Positions 13,188 to 14,441 of a stretch of 14,441 nucleotides of DNA are shown piece after piece (positions within the stretch are counted from its first letter, which is position 1; each line of letters opens with the position of its first letter). Made by a program: the position numbers and the translations under genes. Where the stretch lies: the NCBI GenBank assembly GCA_002408185.1, contig DHQV01000059.1:1-14441 (forward strand), written 5' to 3'. Below the pieces are notes generated by a model. The model made no database searches. It worked only from the letters and a program-made list of their open reading frames with translations, and was not told the DNA's origin. This DNA comes from Deltaproteobacteria bacterium UBA5329. Its GTDB lineage: Bacteria > Desulfobacterota > Syntrophorhabdia > Syntrophorhabdales > Syntrophorhabdaceae.

Positions 13188-13565
13188 ATGACAACGACCA
13201 GAAATCTTATCGGGTGTATAATCCCCCAGGACCAGAAAGAGCCTCGATGCACGGATGTCCGTTCCATTGACGGTATAGCCGTCGAAGGCCACATTTTTCT
13301 TCCGTCGCTCATGCCGTGCTGCGGTTTGCTTGCCCTTCCCTTTTGGGCAAAGATCTCCGGCTGGCTCATCAACGAACGGCCGGAAGAGTCGCTTATCACG
13401 GTCACGGTCACGCTTTTCGACGACAGGAACAATGTCCTGGCCGATTATTCGGATACCATCGCTATCGAACCCGGCGAGAAAGGTGCTTTTGACGTAAAAC
13501 TCCTTGATTTTCAGGAGATCGCTGAAACGTATGCGATCGCTGTAAGCGATATGGAACTTTCCTGA
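13188..13565 (+). CDS. Small hypothetical protein with an FxLYD-like beta segment
   Basis: This 125-residue protein is not recognised. A short hydrophobic stretch with adjacent cysteines (IFLPSLMPCCGLLALPFWA, 36-54) leads into KISGWLINERPEESLITVTVTLFDDRNNVLADYSDTIAIEPGEKGAFDVKL (55-105). That segment has the shape of an FxLYD-type beta-sandwich: G-x-x-x-N, alternating hydrophobics, LFDDxxNV, then PGExxxF. There is no clear signal peptide, so a cytoplasmic place is as likely as an anchored one. Cysteines are at 10, 21, 44 and 45. The ATG has only a weak GGTGA site. The stop is 12 bases before the Smr gene in the same direction, suggesting one transcript. It is weaker as a gene than its neighbours but has plausible composition. 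Confidence 0.65.
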   Translation: MTTTRNLIGCIIPQDQKEPRCTDVRSIDGIAVEGHIFLPSLMPCCGLLALPFWAKISGWLINERPEESLITVTVTLFDDRNNVLADYSDTIAIEPGEKGAFDVKLLDFQEIAETYAIAVSDMELS

Positions 13566-13577
13566 TGAGCGTATCCC

Positions 13578-14252
13578 ATGGATGGGAACGATTCGATAAA
13601 TAAACCATTTGCCGATCTTTCCGCCTTTATACGAGAACATCGCATCAAGGTTGAAAAAGAACCGCCGCCCCTGCGAAACGAGATAAGGCCGGATGATGAG
13701 GAGACCGTATTCAGCGAGGCAATGCAGGGTGTTCGTGCTATCTCAAAGCGCGATAACCGTGTACGCCGTAAGAAAGAACGCTCCGTCACGCCAGACCCTG
13801 CCAGGGTGAGTGAAGAGGACAGGCTTCTTCAGAGTGTTCTTGCAGACAGCAACACGATAAATGTAACGAACCTTCCCGAATATATGGAGGGCTATGCAGA
13901 TGGCGTGAGCCCCCTCGTCATGGAAAAGCTCCGCAATGGTGAATTTTCGGTCCAGCAGGTTGTTGACCTTCATGGGTTATCTATCGAAAGCGCCCGCGAG
14001 ACATTCGAATATTTCTTGCGCGAGGCAGTAAAGAAAGACCTCAAATGCATCAAGATCATTCACGGGCGTGGCCTGAAATCAAAACGGGCACCAATAATTA
14101 AAGATTATCTGAAAACCTGGATCGTGCGTGCCATGCACCGCAAGTGGGTGACCGCATTCTCCAACGCCGTAATGCCCGAAGGCGGCCCAGGCGCAACGTA
14201 TATCCTTTTGAGAAATAAGCCTGAGAAGAAGAAAATAAAAATAATCGGGTGA
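13578..14252 (+). CDS. Smr/MutS2-type domain protein
   Basis: This 224-residue protein has a charged, probably disordered N-terminus (1-95, Pro/Arg/Lys/Glu rich), then a conserved lead-in YMEGYADGVSPLVMEKLRNGEFSVQQ (102-127), and a C-terminal Smr domain. The Smr motifs are VVDLHGLS (128-135), IIHGRGLKS (160-168) and GGPGATYILL (202-211). Stand-alone Smr proteins have nuclease activity: E. coli SmrB cuts mRNA between collided ribosomes, and others nick DNA. The motifs here fit an active form, but the substrate cannot be told. A basic tail (KPEKKKIKIIG) ends it. Only the ATG at 13578 is available, since a stop codon lies just upstream in frame. Its ribosome site is poor, so coupling to the preceding small gene is possible. 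Confidence 0.92.
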   Translation: MDGNDSINKPFADLSAFIREHRIKVEKEPPPLRNEIRPDDEETVFSEAMQGVRAISKRDNRVRRKKERSVTPDPARVSEEDRLLQSVLADSNTINVTNLPEYMEGYADGVSPLVMEKLRNGEFSVQQVVDLHGLSIESARETFEYFLREAVKKDLKCIKIIHGRGLKSKRAPIIKDYLKTWIVRAMHRKWVTAFSNAVMPEGGPGATYILLRNKPEKKKIKIIG

Positions 14253-14352
14253 GGAGTTTCCCTCTCTCTCCGTCATACGGCCTTAAGGAGACTGTATCGT
14301 AATTACTTTCCTCTTGCCCGAATGCGCACACAATACCGTAATCCACCAACCC

Positions 14353-14390
14353 CGTCATTCCGCCGACTTTTTGCGGCGGAATCCAGCGTC
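14353..14390. repeat. Palindromic intergenic repeat, copy at the right end
   Basis: ATTCCGCCG (14357-14365) and CGGCGGAAT (14374-14382) form a perfect 9-bp inverted repeat with an 8-base loop (ACTTTTTG), preceded by CCGTC and followed by CCAGCGTC. It belongs to the same family as the element at 120-147 (opposite orientation). The rest of 14253-14441, downstream of the Smr gene, shows no gene or clear terminator. Confidence 0.65.
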
Positions 14391-14441
14391 TTTCAACCTT
14401 TTACATGACTCCCTTGTAACCTGAATTCCCGGCCTATTGTA

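Noticed and set aside
13149..13640. A 163-codon minus-strand open frame over the small hypothetical gene
   Set aside because: It runs into the Smr gene on the other strand and lacks protein-like hydrophobic patterning. The plus-strand frame (125 codons) has a beta-strand-like pattern and fits the spacing to Smr, so I kept that one, with moderate confidence.

Overview
The window looks like ordinary chromosomal DNA of a Gram-negative bacterium. The best guess is a deltaproteobacterium (Desulfobacterota, perhaps a Syntrophales or Syntrophorhabdales relative). The grounds are the conserved order ispE-spoVG-tRNA(Gln)-prs-rplY-pth-ychF, the neighbouring phosphomannomutase, fused radical SAM protein and RNase G, a TonB protein, and G+C near one half by eye. 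The lineage is inferred from gene order and is not proven.

Layout: on the minus strand, from 10717 down to 182, lies a long co-directional run: a DUF72 protein, phosphomannomutase/phosphoglucomutase, a TIGR03960/TIGR03936 radical SAM fusion, RNase G, IspE, SpoVG, tRNA-Gln(UUG), ribose-phosphate pyrophosphokinase, ribosomal protein L25/CTC, peptidyl-tRNA hydrolase and YchF. From the radical SAM gene to ychF the genes overlap or nearly touch, so this part is almost certainly one operon. It combines precursor supply (PRPP, isoprenoid intermediates, sugar phosphates) with RNA processing and translation quality control (RNase G, L25, Pth, YchF, tRNA-Gln). On the plus strand, a LOG-family nucleotide hydrolase and a TrmI-like tRNA m1A58 methyltransferase leave from the divergent gap at 10718-10792. 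A stand-alone TonB gene (minus) faces them. A small unrecognised protein and an Smr-domain protein (plus) fill the right end.

Non-coding content is modest. There are two close-to-consensus divergent promoters that share their -10 bases (10727-10777), a promoter before tonB, and an 18-bp inverted repeat between the phosphomannomutase stop and the radical SAM start. Degenerate 7-base repeats occur at two gene junctions. Copies or fragments of a palindromic CGTCAT(T/C)CCG...GGAAT-type intergenic repeat occur at three places, and one of them supplies the end of the trmI-like gene. I saw no CRISPR array, transposase, phage gene or toxin-antitoxin pair. I found no convincing new multi-gene system. 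The least explained items are the small protein at 13188-13565, the hairpin at 8407-8463, and the fused radical SAM protein with two cysteine clusters.
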